A stretch of 64,000 bases of DNA, taken from NCBI RefSeq assembly GCF_002368415.1, contig NZ_AP018290.1, forward strand, positions 2,545,470 to 2,609,469, in the 5' to 3' direction. Below, piece by piece: positions 26,640-36,108 of the stretch; the stretch's first letter is position 1, and every line of letters starts with the position of its first letter. The position numbers and the translations under genes were made by a program. A model generated the notes under the pieces. That model was given only the letters and a program-made list of their open reading frames with translations. It did no database searches and was not told where the DNA came from. The DNA is from Calothrix sp. NIES-4105 (lineage in GTDB: Bacteria > Cyanobacteriota > Cyanobacteriia > Cyanobacteriales > Nostocaceae).

Positions 26640-26955
26640 TAGATTTTAGATTTGTCTTCGACAATGAATAGATTTTAGATTAGATTTTTGGATTATATAA
26701 CCTGTACGTAATACCAAAATTCCATTCAGATTTTCCTAGATTTTAGACTCTAGAACAGAGTTATTTATAAATTATACTGCTCACATCCCAGTCCTAAAAT
26801 CTCATATTTTTTACTTTCCAGGTATAAAATATGCCTGATATGCCTGAATCCTAAGCGCGCGATTAGAGATTTTGGAATTGTTTCAGATTTTTGAATTGTC
26901 TAAAAGAATCCAAAATCCATCCATTGTCGGAGACAAATCCAAAATCCAAAATCCT
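26640..26955. repeat. Long imperfect inverted repeat with AAATCC/GGATTT tracts
   Basis: The left end (26643-26690: AGATTTGTCTTCGACAATGAAT) and the right end (26905-26950: ATTGTCGGAGACAAATCC) are imperfect complements; both are flanked by serial AAAATCC or GATTTTAGA units. The inner 200 bases are AT-rich without a gene. It separates the RNase gene from rpsR and looks like a MITE or an expanded hairpin. Confidence 0.6.
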
Positions 26956-26956
26956 T

Positions 26957-27172
26957 TTAGCCTTCTGCGTTAATGAACGGCAACAAAGCCATAATCCGCG
27001 CGCGCTTGATAGATAAAGTCAAATCACGCTGCTGTTTTGCAGTAAGTCCAGTGATCCGACGTGGAAGAATTTTACCGCGTTCAGTAACGAACTTACGTAG
27101 CAAATCAACATCCTTATAATCGATTGGTTCTCCGGGTTTAATCGGTGAAAGACGACGACGATAGTAACTCAT
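26957..27172 (-). CDS. rpsR: 30S ribosomal protein S18
   Basis: This 71-residue basic protein starts [22 protein letters not shown] and contains [26 protein letters not shown], the S18 signature, ending in [13 protein letters not shown]18 sits on the platform of the small subunit next to S6. It follows rpmG by 17 bases, the standard cyanobacterial and chloroplast rpl33-rps18 order. Confidence 0.98.
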   Translation of the reverse strand: MSYYRRRLSPIKPGEPIDYKDVDLLRKFVTERGKILPRRITGLTAKQQRDLTLSIKRARIMALLPFINAEG

Positions 27173-27189
27173 TGGGTTCTTTATGTCCT

Positions 27190-27384
27190 CTACTTAATCT
27201 CTTTGTGAGTGGTGTGCTTGTTACAGTGCGTACAGAACTTGCTCAGTTCTAGACGGTTGGTTGTATTGCGACGATTTTTAGTCGTAGTATAACGCGATAC
27301 ACCAGGTGAACGTTTGTCGGGATTTGACCTACATTCAGTACATTCGAGTGTCACTATGATACGGACACCTTTGCTCTTAGCCAT
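27190..27384 (-). CDS. rpmG: 50S ribosomal protein L33
   Basis: This 64-residue protein starts [18 protein letters not shown] and ends with [16 protein letters not shown]. The two CxxC pairs make it the zinc-binding form of L33. It is the first gene of the rpmG-rpsR pair. Confidence 0.98.
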   Translation of the reverse strand: MAKSKGVRIIVTLECTECRSNPDKRSPGVSRYTTTKNRRNTTNRLELSKFCTHCNKHTTHKEIK

Positions 27385-27432
27385 AAATGTTCAAACCAAC
27401 GGTAAAGCTTGAAGAGAATTTAACACAAACTC

Positions 27433-27993
27433 CTATAATCGCACATTGCGCCGCGCTTTTTCAACTAATCGCTTTAATTTTAGGTCAAGCGAATAGCCGC
27501 GACGCGACGAGACAACCATAGTACTAGCATAGCGGTCATGCAGTGCCTGTTGCCATTGAGTATCGGAAAAAGCCGTACCGCAATCAATAGCCAGAGGAAT
27601 TACTAGCAGTATAGCAGTCGGGTTCCGAATAATATTACCCAAAGCAATCGACACTAAAAGGGCGCCCAAGCCAATAATAGCTTCGCGTTTAAATAAAGAT
27701 AGTAACTCAGGAATAATCGGTTTTCCCAATTCGAGTACCTTTAAGTCAAAGCAAAAGCGCCCTAAACTTTGACCTTTATTGTTGTAAACTACAACGACCC
27801 GTAAAATCAACCAAGCTAGGACAAAAACCAATATTTGAACAACTTGAATACCTGGGTCTGAGTTGCCAAAAGGCGAACTAACGAGCCATGCACCAAGGAA
27901 ATCAATCCCTAAAGCCATCGCACGACGAGCATAACCAGCTTTAGGAAAATATGGTTCATCTGGTGGTTTGGGGGAATATTTTGCAATAGTCAT
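27433..27993 (-). CDS. RDD-family membrane protein
   Basis: A 186-residue protein with the entry motif AGYARRAMALGIDFLGAWL (Arg, Asp and Asp pattern at about 21-39), a GQSLGRFCFDLKV loop, and three to four membrane helices, then a basic soluble tail ending ARRNVRL. This matches the RDD family, whose roles include ion exchange but mostly are unknown. It lies upstream of rpmG in the same direction with a 48-base gap. Confidence 0.85.
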   Translation of the reverse strand: MTIAKYSPKPPDEPYFPKAGYARRAMALGIDFLGAWLVSSPFGNSDPGIQVVQILVFVLAWLILRVVVVYNNKGQSLGRFCFDLKVLELGKPIIPELLSLFKREAIIGLGALLVSIALGNIIRNPTAILLVIPLAIDCGTAFSDTQWQQALHDRYASTMVVSSRRGYSLDLKLKRLVEKARRNVRL

Positions 27994-28169
27994 AATTAAA
28001 ATAGGTAAAAATAGTCAAATAGCATAGTTCTTTTCTTTATTATCCACTTTGTTACAAGTCAAAGTTATATAGTACAAAATATCTATTTAGTCAGGTGGGC
28101 TTTGGCCTACCCTACTTAACACACAAACAGAAAGTAATCTAATAAAATTCTTTAATTTAATTAATCGCC

Positions 28170-29396
28170 ATGCTGCAAGTTAATGAAGCCGAAGCAATTA
28201 TATACAGCTTATTACAACCCCTCGATAGTCAATTAGATACAGAAACTGTTGACTTACTTGGAGCAGCTGGACGCATTCTAGCAAAACCCATTACCAGTCA
28301 TCTTGACTTTCCACACTGGGATAATTCAGCGATGGACGGTTACGCAGTACGCTACGAAGATGTAAAAAACTGTAATCCTGAAAATCCTGCTGTATTATCT
28401 ATTATCGAAGAAATACCTGCTGGCTACCAACCAGAGCGAACATTAGCACCAGGAGAAACTGCGCGTATTTTTACAGGCGCCGTGGTTCCAGCAGGCGCCG
28501 ATACAATAGTCATGCAGGAAGTAACACAGTGTGAAGAAAACCGAGTTTCCATTATCAAGGCGCCCAAGTTAGGTGAATTCATTAGGAAAAAAGCATCATA
28601 TTATCAAGCAGGTAATGAATTATTACCCGCAGGAATAGTTATAAACGCACCAGAAATAGCAGTTTTAGCTGCTGCACAATGCCAGAAACTATGTGTTTAC
28701 CGCAAAGTTAAAGTAGCAATATTATCAACAGGTGATGAATTAGTAACAGTAGATAAAACTCTACAACCAGGGCAAATAGTTGATTCAAATAACTATGCAT
28801 TAATCGCTTTAGTACAACAACTAGGCGCCGAAGCAATATCGTATGGAATTGTCCCCGATAAAGAAGAAGTATTAAAAGAAACAATTGAAAAAGCAATTAA
28901 AGGCGCCGATATAGTAATTTCATCAGGTGGAGTATCAGTAGGGGAATACGACTACGTAGAAAAAATTCTCGAATCACTAGGTGGAAAACTTCACATTCGC
29001 AGCGTTGCTATGAAACCAGGTAAACCCCTAACGGTCGCAGCATTCCCTAACTCTAAACTGTATTATGGTTTACCAGGAAACCCCGCATCAGCATTAGTAA
29101 CATTTTGGCGATTTGTACAGCCAGCAATAAAAAAACTATCTGGACTAAAAGACGGTTGGCAACCCGCATTCATAAAAGCAAAAGCATCTAACGAACTACG
29201 TTCTGATGGCAAACGCGAGACTTATATTTGGGGAAAACTAAAACTAAAAGATGGAGAATACGAATTTGAAATTGCAGGAGGAAATCAAGTATCAGGAAAC
29301 TTAATTAACTTAGCGCAAACCAACGCTTTAGCAATTCTACCAGAAGGAACAAAACAAATTTCCCAAGGACAAGCAGTAAAAGTGTTTGTAGCATAG
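28170..29396 (+). CDS. moeA: Molybdopterin molybdenumtransferase
   Basis: Inserts molybdate into adenylylated molybdopterin, the last step of molybdenum cofactor synthesis. The 408-residue protein has all MoeA landmarks: WDNSAMDGYAVRYEDV, RIFTGAVVPAGADTIVMQE, STGDELV, SSGGVSVGEYDYV, MKPGKPLTVA and YGLPGNPASALVTFWRF. A likely user, a molybdopterin sulfite-oxidase-like protein, is encoded at 58.5 kb. The gene stands alone; the downstream antitoxin-like gene begins 56 bases later. Confidence 0.97.
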   Translation: MLQVNEAEAIIYSLLQPLDSQLDTETVDLLGAAGRILAKPITSHLDFPHWDNSAMDGYAVRYEDVKNCNPENPAVLSIIEEIPAGYQPERTLAPGETARIFTGAVVPAGADTIVMQEVTQCEENRVSIIKAPKLGEFIRKKASYYQAGNELLPAGIVINAPEIAVLAAAQCQKLCVYRKVKVAILSTGDELVTVDKTLQPGQIVDSNNYALIALVQQLGAEAISYGIVPDKEEVLKETIEKAIKGADIVISSGGVSVGEYDYVEKILESLGGKLHIRSVAMKPGKPLTVAAFPNSKLYYGLPGNPASALVTFWRFVQPAIKKLSGLKDGWQPAFIKAKASNELRSDGKRETYIWGKLKLKDGEYEFEIAGGNQVSGNLINLAQTNALAILPEGTKQISQGQAVKVFVA

Positions 29397-29452
29397 GGTA
29401 TATTGTTTCTGCTATCATATATATTTCTTATTAAGATAAGGCGCGCAAACCT

Positions 29453-29788
29453 ATGGCTCAACAAGTGCAATACGTTACAAACCCAGCAGGAGAAAGGGTA
29501 GGTGTATTGTTAGATTTAGAAACTTATCAAAACCTAACAAACTTATTGCCGAATAATGAAGAAATTTTAACTGGTATGAGTATTGAAGAGCTACAAGCAT
29601 TAGCAGAAAGTGAGCTATCGCTAAAAGCACAAAACAAATTAAATGATTTGCTCGTGCGAAACAAAGAAAACCTGCTATCTCTTGAAGAAACTGCGACTTT
29701 GGACAATTTACTCATACAAATTGACCAACTAAACATTATCAAGACTAGAGCCAGATATACCTTACATAAACTTCAAAATCAAATATAA
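29453..29788 (+). CDS. Antitoxin-like protein paired with HNH nuclease (intact copy)
   Basis: The 111-residue protein starts QVQYVTNPAGERVGVLLDLETYQNL, which resembles the N-terminal strand-helix of Phd/RelB-like antitoxins (sequence-specific strand, then a VxVxLxxExYxxL helix). The rest is helical and charged (LLPNNEEILTGMSIEEL ... LNDLLVRNKENLLSLEE). The HNH gene follows after five bases, so they are co-transcribed. A decayed second copy of both genes, with the upstream region, lies at 38.3-39.2 kb. The antitoxin role is inferred from start pattern and pairing; the protein is longer than most antitoxins. Confidence 0.65.
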   Translation: MAQQVQYVTNPAGERVGVLLDLETYQNLTNLLPNNEEILTGMSIEELQALAESELSLKAQNKLNDLLVRNKENLLSLEETATLDNLLIQIDQLNIIKTRARYTLHKLQNQI

Positions 29789-29793
29789 GTATC

Positions 29794-30219
29794 GTGAGCG
29801 CATACATTCCAGTTAATTTACAAAAAGAAGTTAGAGCTAAATTTGCCGACTGTTGCGCTTACTGCTTAACTGCGGAATTTTTAATAGCTATAACATTTGA
29901 ATTTGAACACATCAGACCTCGTTCTGCTGGTGGGGAAACAAATTTTGACAATATTTGTTTGGCTTGTCCTTCTTGTAATCGCTATAAAGCTTCGCGTCAG
30001 ACAGGTCTTGATACAGAACAAGGGCAAGAAGTCGCTTTATTTCATCCGCAACAACAATTATGGGAAGAACATTTTACTTGGAATGAAGATTGCACAGAAA
30101 TTATAGGGATTACAGAGATTGGTCGAGCAACAATTTCTATATTAAAAATGAATCGTCCACAATTAAAACGTATACGTAAAATGTGGGTAGAAATGGGAGA
30201 ACATCCTCCAAATATTTAA
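29794..30219 (+). CDS. HNH endonuclease
   Basis: A 141-residue protein with the complete HNH zinc-finger nuclease core: CAYCLT (first CxxC), FEFEHIRPRSAGGETNFDNICLACPSCNRYKA with His-Ile-Arg-Pro, Asn in TNFDN and the second CxxC. The start is GTG. After the domain comes a conserved tail ending LKRIRKMWVEMGEHPP that the decayed copy also preserves. It is the likely effector of the pair with the antitoxin-like protein; without that context it could also be a stand-alone mobile nuclease. Confidence 0.85.
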   Translation: MSAYIPVNLQKEVRAKFADCCAYCLTAEFLIAITFEFEHIRPRSAGGETNFDNICLACPSCNRYKASRQTGLDTEQGQEVALFHPQQQLWEEHFTWNEDCTEIIGITEIGRATISILKMNRPQLKRIRKMWVEMGEHPPNI

Positions 30220-30269
30220 GTATTTCTTAAAATTGGCGTAGTTTTGTCAATTTGTCACTTTTTTTAAGC

Positions 30270-30299
30270 ATCGCATTTTTAGCGATACATGATTATAAT
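30270..30299 (+). promoter_or_regulatory. Candidate promoter and operator before the TetR/RND operon
   Basis: A small palindrome ATCGC...GCGAT lies at 30270-30286 and a TATAAT box at 30294-30299, 26 bases before the regulator ATG. GCAAGCACTTAC (about 30305-30316) is a partial palindrome of the AcrR/TetR operator style. Weak, position-based evidence. Confidence 0.35.
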
Positions 30300-30325
30300 G
30301 CAAGCAAGCACTTACATTAATTTGC

Positions 30326-30976
30326 ATGGAGAATTTGGGTTCAAAGGCAGCACAAACTAGGGCACGGTTGATCAAAGCGGCAACGGAAGTCTTTGCTTCT
30401 TGTGGTTTGGCAGGAGCTACAACCCGCGAAATTGCCCGCGTGGCTGAGGTAAATGAGGTAACTTTGTTTCGTTATTTCCCAAGCAAAGAGCAACTACTAG
30501 CTGCTGTTATCCAGCAAGTTATAGCTTTGCAGGCAGAAGCTTTAGCTCATCAGGATGAGTGGACTCAGGACTTGCACATTGACCTCAAACATTATGCAAA
30601 GCTTTACAACCAGATGTTGGAAGAGCATGAAGCCCTAATTCGGATGTTTATTGGTGAAGCGAAGCGACATCCTGATGCTGCTCGTCAAATACTACATGAT
30701 GCTTGTCAATCGCTAAACGAACAACTGGTTCGATACTTAAGGAAGGGTCAAGAGAACGGTACAGTGTGCCTAGAACTTGAGCTTAAACCTGTAGTAGATA
30801 TGTTTACGGGTATGCTGCTTTCTGGTATGTTGCGTCGTACTGCTACCCCAAGCACGCTGAGTTATAGTAGCGAATGCTACATCGACAATTGTGTCAAGTT
30901 ATTTGTGCGCGGTATTAGTACTTTACTAGTAGAACCGATAGATACAAATACGGCTAATTTATCTTCAATACAATAA
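30326..30976 (+). CDS. TetR/AcrR-family transcriptional regulator
   Basis: This 216-residue protein has an N-terminal TetR helix-turn-helix (ARLIKAATEVFASCGLAGATTREIARVAEVNEVTLFRYFPSK, residues about 12-54) and a helical ligand-binding domain typical of efflux regulators. It is read into the RND adaptor gene 99 bases downstream, so it most likely represses that efflux operon until a substrate binds. Ligand unknown. Confidence 0.93.
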   Translation: MENLGSKAAQTRARLIKAATEVFASCGLAGATTREIARVAEVNEVTLFRYFPSKEQLLAAVIQQVIALQAEALAHQDEWTQDLHIDLKHYAKLYNQMLEEHEALIRMFIGEAKRHPDAARQILHDACQSLNEQLVRYLRKGQENGTVCLELELKPVVDMFTGMLLSGMLRRTATPSTLSYSSECYIDNCVKLFVRGISTLLVEPIDTNTANLSSIQ

Positions 30977-31075
30977 AGGTGCCTTGCGTAATTTGCAGTT
31001 TATATGACTGTGTTATTACTTATTGCCACAGCTATATAAATTACAAATAAAAAGAAAAAAGATAAGAGAACAAAG

Positions 31076-32674
31076 ATGTCTCATTCTGAGTTACCTGATT
31101 CCGTTACAACAGAACAGCCTGCTGTTACTGATGCCAGTTCACAACAAGAGTCAGAATTGCTTCCTGTTCAAGAGCAATCTAAAAAGCGTCAAAAACAACG
31201 CTGGTCTTGGATATTATTTATTATTTTTTTAATTGGTGGGGGTTTGAGTTGGCGTTGGTGGCAAACTAGCCGTGCGAGTAATGCACCCCCAACTTCTGGG
31301 GCAGCAGCTGGTAAACCGATGGCAACAAGTGTCAAGCTAGCAGATGTAGAGACTGGAACTGTTCAGGAAAGTTCGGTATTTATTGGCACCTTGGAGGCGC
31401 CTCGTTCTGTAACAATTAAGCCACAGATTGAGGGGCGAGTTAATGAGATTCTTTCTAGAGAAGGCGGGCGGGTTCAACAAGGGCAAACAATCATTAGTCT
31501 CCAAAGTGATGATGTCCAAGCCCTGCTATTACAACGAAAAGCAGCGTTAGATCAAGCTAGTGCAAATCTTGCCGAACTCAAAGCTGGTACTCGTCCTGAA
31601 CAAATTGCCCAAGCCAAAGCTACATTAGTTCAAGCCCAAGCACGGCTTACAGATGCCCAAGCCGGAGCGCAACCACAAGAAATTGCTCAAGCACAAGCGC
31701 AAATTGAGTCAGCAAAATCCGATCTGGACTTAGCAAAATCGCGAGCCAAGCGATATGAACAATTAAGACAAGAGGGTGCAGTTTCGCAAGACCAGTTAGA
31801 AGGATATCTCAAGGAACAGCGCAGCGATGAAGCAGCCCTTGTTGTAGCGCAGAAACGCTTAGAGCAACTCCGTAAGGGTAGAGGCTCTGATATTAGTGCT
31901 TTATCTGCTGCTGTGGAGCAACAAAAACAAAACTTAAGGCAACAGGAAAATGGCCCCCGCATAGAAGAAATTGCTTCTTCGCGCGCGCAAGTTGCTCAGG
32001 CAGCTGCACAACTTCGGGCAGCACAAGTCCAACTGCAATATACAAAAGTGGTAGCTCCTTTCACTGGCGTTGTTGGTAATATCCCAGTAAAAGTAGGAGA
32101 GTATGTAAGCAAAGGAGATCAACTCACTACACTGACCAAAAACGACTCTTTTGACTTAAATTTATTCATTCCGTTAAACCGAGCCAAACAGTTGCGCTTA
32201 GGGTTACCAGTACAGTTGTTGGACGGTAAAGGCAAATCTATCGCAATGGGTAGAGTAAGTTTTATTTCTCCAAATGCCACTGCTGATTCGCAAACTGTTT
32301 TAGCAAAAGCTACTTTCGCTAATTCTAATGGTCAACTTCTCAACCGCCAGTCAGTACAAGCCAAAGTTATCTGGGATCAACGCCCTGGAATTTTAATTCC
32401 AGTTACGGCAGTATCTCGCCTGGGTGGGAAGACTTTTGTTTTTGTGGCTCAAGATGCTTCACCATCTAAACCCGGAATGCCTTCACTAACGGCTCAACAA
32501 AAGCCAGTAGAGTTAGGAGCTATTCAAGGAAATAGCTATCAAGTTCTCCAAGGATTGAGCAGGAGTGAAAAAATCATTGTTACTGGACTTCTAAATTTAA
32601 CTAACGGCGCCCCTATTATGCAGGCGCCTGAAGAAACTGGTAATCAAACAGATAATAAAAAGCCCCAATCTTAA
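31076..32674 (+). CDS. RND efflux periplasmic adaptor (membrane fusion protein)
   Basis: A 532-residue protein with a short cytoplasmic N terminus, one membrane helix (about 43-63) and then the HlyD/AcrA order: barrel-sandwich start TIKPQIEGRVNEILSREGGRVQQGQTI, an unusually long coiled-coil hairpin rich in QAQA/AELKAGTRPEQIAQAKA repeats (about 150-320), return lipoyl half TKVVAPFTGVVGNIPVKVGEYVSKGD, then beta-barrel. It links the inner-membrane pump to an outer-membrane channel. Ten bases separate it from the pump gene. No outer-membrane factor gene is present locally, so a shared TolC-like protein is probably used. Confidence 0.95.
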   Translation: MSHSELPDSVTTEQPAVTDASSQQESELLPVQEQSKKRQKQRWSWILFIIFLIGGGLSWRWWQTSRASNAPPTSGAAAGKPMATSVKLADVETGTVQESSVFIGTLEAPRSVTIKPQIEGRVNEILSREGGRVQQGQTIISLQSDDVQALLLQRKAALDQASANLAELKAGTRPEQIAQAKATLVQAQARLTDAQAGAQPQEIAQAQAQIESAKSDLDLAKSRAKRYEQLRQEGAVSQDQLEGYLKEQRSDEAALVVAQKRLEQLRKGRGSDISALSAAVEQQKQNLRQQENGPRIEEIASSRAQVAQAAAQLRAAQVQLQYTKVVAPFTGVVGNIPVKVGEYVSKGDQLTTLTKNDSFDLNLFIPLNRAKQLRLGLPVQLLDGKGKSIAMGRVSFISPNATADSQTVLAKATFANSNGQLLNRQSVQAKVIWDQRPGILIPVTAVSRLGGKTFVFVAQDASPSKPGMPSLTAQQKPVELGAIQGNSYQVLQGLSRSEKIIVTGLLNLTNGAPIMQAPEETGNQTDNKKPQS

Positions 32675-32683
32675 CCCTACTTT

Positions 32684-35600
32684 ATGTTTGTCAATACGTT
32701 TATTAAACGTCCAGTTCTGACAACAGTCTGTACATTTATTATTTTGTTGTTGGGAAGTATTTGTATTCCAATTCTGCCTATTTCTCAACTACCAGACCTT
32801 GCTCCGGTTCAAATAAATGTTACTTCTAACAATACTGGTGCGGATGCTCAAACAACCGAAAACACAGTCACTAACATTATTGAACGACAAATTAATGGCG
32901 TTAAAGATGTATCTTATATATCTTCCAACACGGGTAATGATGGTTCGAGTAATATAACAGTCTCCTTCCCAACTGGTGTTAATGGAGATATTGCCCAAGT
33001 CAACGTTCAAAATAAACAAGCCCTTGCTACGCCTCAATTGCCAGATGCTATTCAGCGAACAGGTGTGACTGTTGAAACAGCATCGAGCAGCCTTCTTCTT
33101 GTCTATGGTTTTTACTCAGATAACGCTCAATATGACAATATTTTCATCAGTAACTATATTGATCTTTATGTTCTCGATCTAATTAAACGGGTTCCTGGTG
33201 TAGGAAGTGTCAGGATTTTTGGGGAGCGCAAATACGCGATGCGTCTCTGGCTCGACCCGAATAAACTAGCTCAAAGTCAACTGACTGCCCAAGATGTGAC
33301 AACTGCCCTGCAAGAACAAAATATTCAAGTGGGTGCAGGCGCCCTTGGTAAAGAACCAGCACCAGATAATCAAAGCTTTGAATTTGCTTTGCGGGCAACT
33401 AGTCGGCTCAAAGATGTATCAGAATTTGAAAATTTGGTGCTGAAAGTCGGTACTGGGGGCACTTTGGTTAAGCTCGCAGATGTTGGTAGAGTTGAACTAG
33501 GGGCAGAAAACTATCTATCTGATGCCAAATTCACTTTACAAGGAGGTAATCCTAAATCAGCAGTAGGTTTAGGAGTATATCAACTTCCAGGTAGTAATGC
33601 CTTGCAAGTTGCCCATGCTGTGGAAACACAAATAGAAGAGTTAGCAAAAAGTTTTCCACCTGGACTCAGAGCAGAAGTATCATTTGACACAACTCCATTT
33701 GTGGAAATTTCTTTAGAAGAGGTGCTGCATACCTTAGCCGAGGCTATTGTCTTGGTGGTCTTAGTTATTTTTGTGTTTTTGCAAGACTGGCGCACTACAA
33801 TCATTCCTACTATTGCAATTCCCGTTTCCTTAATTGGAACATGCGCGGCTCTTTTAGTTTTAGGATTTCAGATTAATACGTTAACTTTGTTTGGATTTGT
33901 TCTAGCAATCGGTATAGTTGTAGATGATGCGATTATTGTAGTGGAAGCAGTTGCAGTCAAGCTAGACCAGGGTATGAAGCCCTTTGACGCAGCCGTTGAG
34001 GCAATGAAAGAGTTGACAGGCGCCATTATTGCCACCTCACTTGTTCTGATGGCAGTGTTTATTCCCGTGGCATTTATTCCAGGTACTACGGGTATTGTTT
34101 ACAAACAATTTGCATTAACTATTGCTTGCTCAATCGCCATCTCAACCTTCAATGCTTTAACCTTCTCTCCGAGTATGGCTGCTATCCTCATGCGTCCATC
34201 TGCAACTGCATGGGGTCCTTTTGGCTGGTTCTTTGGGCTATTCAATCGGGGATTTGCCTGGTTCACACGCCGATATGTTGGATTTGTTAGCTTCCTTACC
34301 CATGTTAAACCGATTGTAATTGGCGTATTTATAGTCGGTTTATTAGCAACTGGCTTTATGTATAAATTAGTACCTACTGGATTTATTCCAGAGGAAGATC
34401 AGGGTTACTTTTTTGTTATTGCCCAAGCACCAGACGGGGTTTCTTTGAAGTACACAGAATCGATCATGGAGCGTGTTGCTAAGGAAACCTCAGCAATTCC
34501 AGAAACTAGAGCTACTTTTTTGATTAGTGGCTTTGGTTTTGATGGAGGTGCTTCTAATGTGGGACTTGGGTTTGTTAGTCTCAAATCTTGGAAAGAAAGA
34601 ACTAAAGAGTCTCAGTCTGTTTACGGAATACTTAAGAACCTGAACAAAAAGCTTTCTGCAATTACAGAAGCGAGAGTACTTGCTGTAAATGCTCCTCCGG
34701 TTCGAGGTTTGAGTACTACAGGTGGTTTTGAGTTTCTCGTACAAGACCGAACCGGGACGGCGCCTATTGAAACTTTGGTAGAAAATGCTCAAAAGGTGAT
34801 TGCAGCGGCAAACAAAAAACCAGTTTTACAAAGAGTATTTACTCAGTTCACTGCAAATACTCCTCAATTTGATATTCAGGTAAACCGTAACCAAGCAAAA
34901 GCTCTAAATGTAGATGTCAACCAAATCTTTGGAGCTTTACAAACTTATTTAGGGTCACAATATGTAAATAACTTTGTTCAAGGGCAGCGACAGTACCGGG
35001 TATATGTCCAAGCAGATGGGATATTCCGCTCTAACCCTGATGATATTGGTAAGCTTTATGTTCGCTCTAGAAGTGGAACAATGATTCCTTTGAGCAATTT
35101 GGTTGAAGTTACGCCCTTTGTTGGACCAAAAACCATTTCTCATTACAACTTGTACAGGTCGATTAAGATTCAAGGTAGCCCTGCTCCTGGCGCCAGTTCT
35201 GGGCAAGCAATTCAAGCAATGGAGCAAGTAGCAAAAGAGGTTTTACCCCAAGGCTTTGGTTACGAATGGACGGGGACTTATCTCCAAGAAAAATCATCTG
35301 GAGGAGCTACTGGTTTGATTTTTGCTTTAGCAATCGTGATTGTTTTTCTAGTATTATCGGCTCAGTACGAAAGCTACGTTGACCCAATTATCATTTTGCT
35401 CACGGTTCCCCTGGCTATCTTAGGAGCAATGACAGCAATTTGGCTACGCTCGAATATTTTTATGACAGATAGCCTGTTTCCAAAAGTAGTGGATGATATT
35501 TATTGCCAAGTAGGTTTGGTAACTTTAATTGGTTTAGCTGCGAAGAATGCGATTTTAGTTGTGGAATTTGCCAATCAGCTACATGAACAAGGTATGAGTT

Positions 35601-35860
35601 ACACGCGCGCGGCAGTAAAAGCAGGGGAAGAACGTTTGCGTCCGATTTTAATGACTTCCTTTGCCGCGTTGTTGGGATTTTTACCTTTGGTTTTGTCTGA
35701 GGGCGCCGGAGCAAGTAGTCGTTGGTCTTTAGGAACAGCACTTTTTGGGGGACTGCTACTAGCTACATTCTTGAGTCTGTTTTTAGTGCCAATTCTTTAC
35801 ATCTTGGTAAAAACTCTGGCTCAGTCTGTATTTAAAACATTGCACAAAAAGATGGGTTAA
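32684..35860 (+). CDS. RND multidrug efflux pump, HAE1 type
   Basis: A 1058-residue AcrB/MexB-like proton-driven exporter. It starts MFVNTFIKRPVLTTVCTFII, the standard first helix, and the TM4 proton relay GIVVDDAIIVVEAV keeps both Asp residues; a second helix bundle and VTLIGLAAKNAILVVEFANQL near the C terminus complete the duplicated fold. Together with the TetR regulator and adaptor it forms a three-gene efflux operon. Substrate range cannot be read from the sequence. Confidence 0.97.
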   Translation: MFVNTFIKRPVLTTVCTFIILLLGSICIPILPISQLPDLAPVQINVTSNNTGADAQTTENTVTNIIERQINGVKDVSYISSNTGNDGSSNITVSFPTGVNGDIAQVNVQNKQALATPQLPDAIQRTGVTVETASSSLLLVYGFYSDNAQYDNIFISNYIDLYVLDLIKRVPGVGSVRIFGERKYAMRLWLDPNKLAQSQLTAQDVTTALQEQNIQVGAGALGKEPAPDNQSFEFALRATSRLKDVSEFENLVLKVGTGGTLVKLADVGRVELGAENYLSDAKFTLQGGNPKSAVGLGVYQLPGSNALQVAHAVETQIEELAKSFPPGLRAEVSFDTTPFVEISLEEVLHTLAEAIVLVVLVIFVFLQDWRTTIIPTIAIPVSLIGTCAALLVLGFQINTLTLFGFVLAIGIVVDDAIIVVEAVAVKLDQGMKPFDAAVEAMKELTGAIIATSLVLMAVFIPVAFIPGTTGIVYKQFALTIACSIAISTFNALTFSPSMAAILMRPSATAWGPFGWFFGLFNRGFAWFTRRYVGFVSFLTHVKPIVIGVFIVGLLATGFMYKLVPTGFIPEEDQGYFFVIAQAPDGVSLKYTESIMERVAKETSAIPETRATFLISGFGFDGGASNVGLGFVSLKSWKERTKESQSVYGILKNLNKKLSAITEARVLAVNAPPVRGLSTTGGFEFLVQDRTGTAPIETLVENAQKVIAAANKKPVLQRVFTQFTANTPQFDIQVNRNQAKALNVDVNQIFGALQTYLGSQYVNNFVQGQRQYRVYVQADGIFRSNPDDIGKLYVRSRSGTMIPLSNLVEVTPFVGPKTISHYNLYRSIKIQGSPAPGASSGQAIQAMEQVAKEVLPQGFGYEWTGTYLQEKSSGGATGLIFALAIVIVFLVLSAQYESYVDPIIILLTVPLAILGAMTAIWLRSNIFMTDSLFPKVVDDIYCQVGLVTLIGLAAKNAILVVEFANQLHEQGMSYTRAAVKAGEERLRPILMTSFAALLGFLPLVLSEGAGASSRWSLGTALFGGLLLATFLSLFLVPILYILVKTLAQSVFKTLHKKMG

Positions 35861-35897
35861 TTTGCAACGGATGAGTTATTGGTAATTGGTGGCGTAG

Positions 35898-35956
35898 GGT
35901 GGGTGACGCTACGAAAAAACTTCAACGTAGTTATAAAACTTGTAGCGTCACCCACC
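35898..35956. terminator. Perfect 15-bp inverted repeat after the efflux operon
   Basis: GGTGGGTGACGCTAC (35898-35912) and GTAGCGTCACCCACC (35942-35956) pair exactly around a 29-base loop, 38 bases after the pump stop. It may be a terminator or a small MITE. A further ACCACAAAGGACACAAAGG repeat, of the family listed at 21667-22331, follows at 36050-36080. Confidence 0.6.
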
Positions 35957-36108
35957 AACTCCTAATTATGACAGTACCGTAAGTCCTAATTATATTATTA
36001 TCGACCTATAGCATTTTTAATCAATTTAAAAAAATATCTTGATGTAACTAACCACAAAGGACACAAAGGGCACAAAGGAAGAGAAGAAAGAAGTAATATG
36101 AGTAGAAT

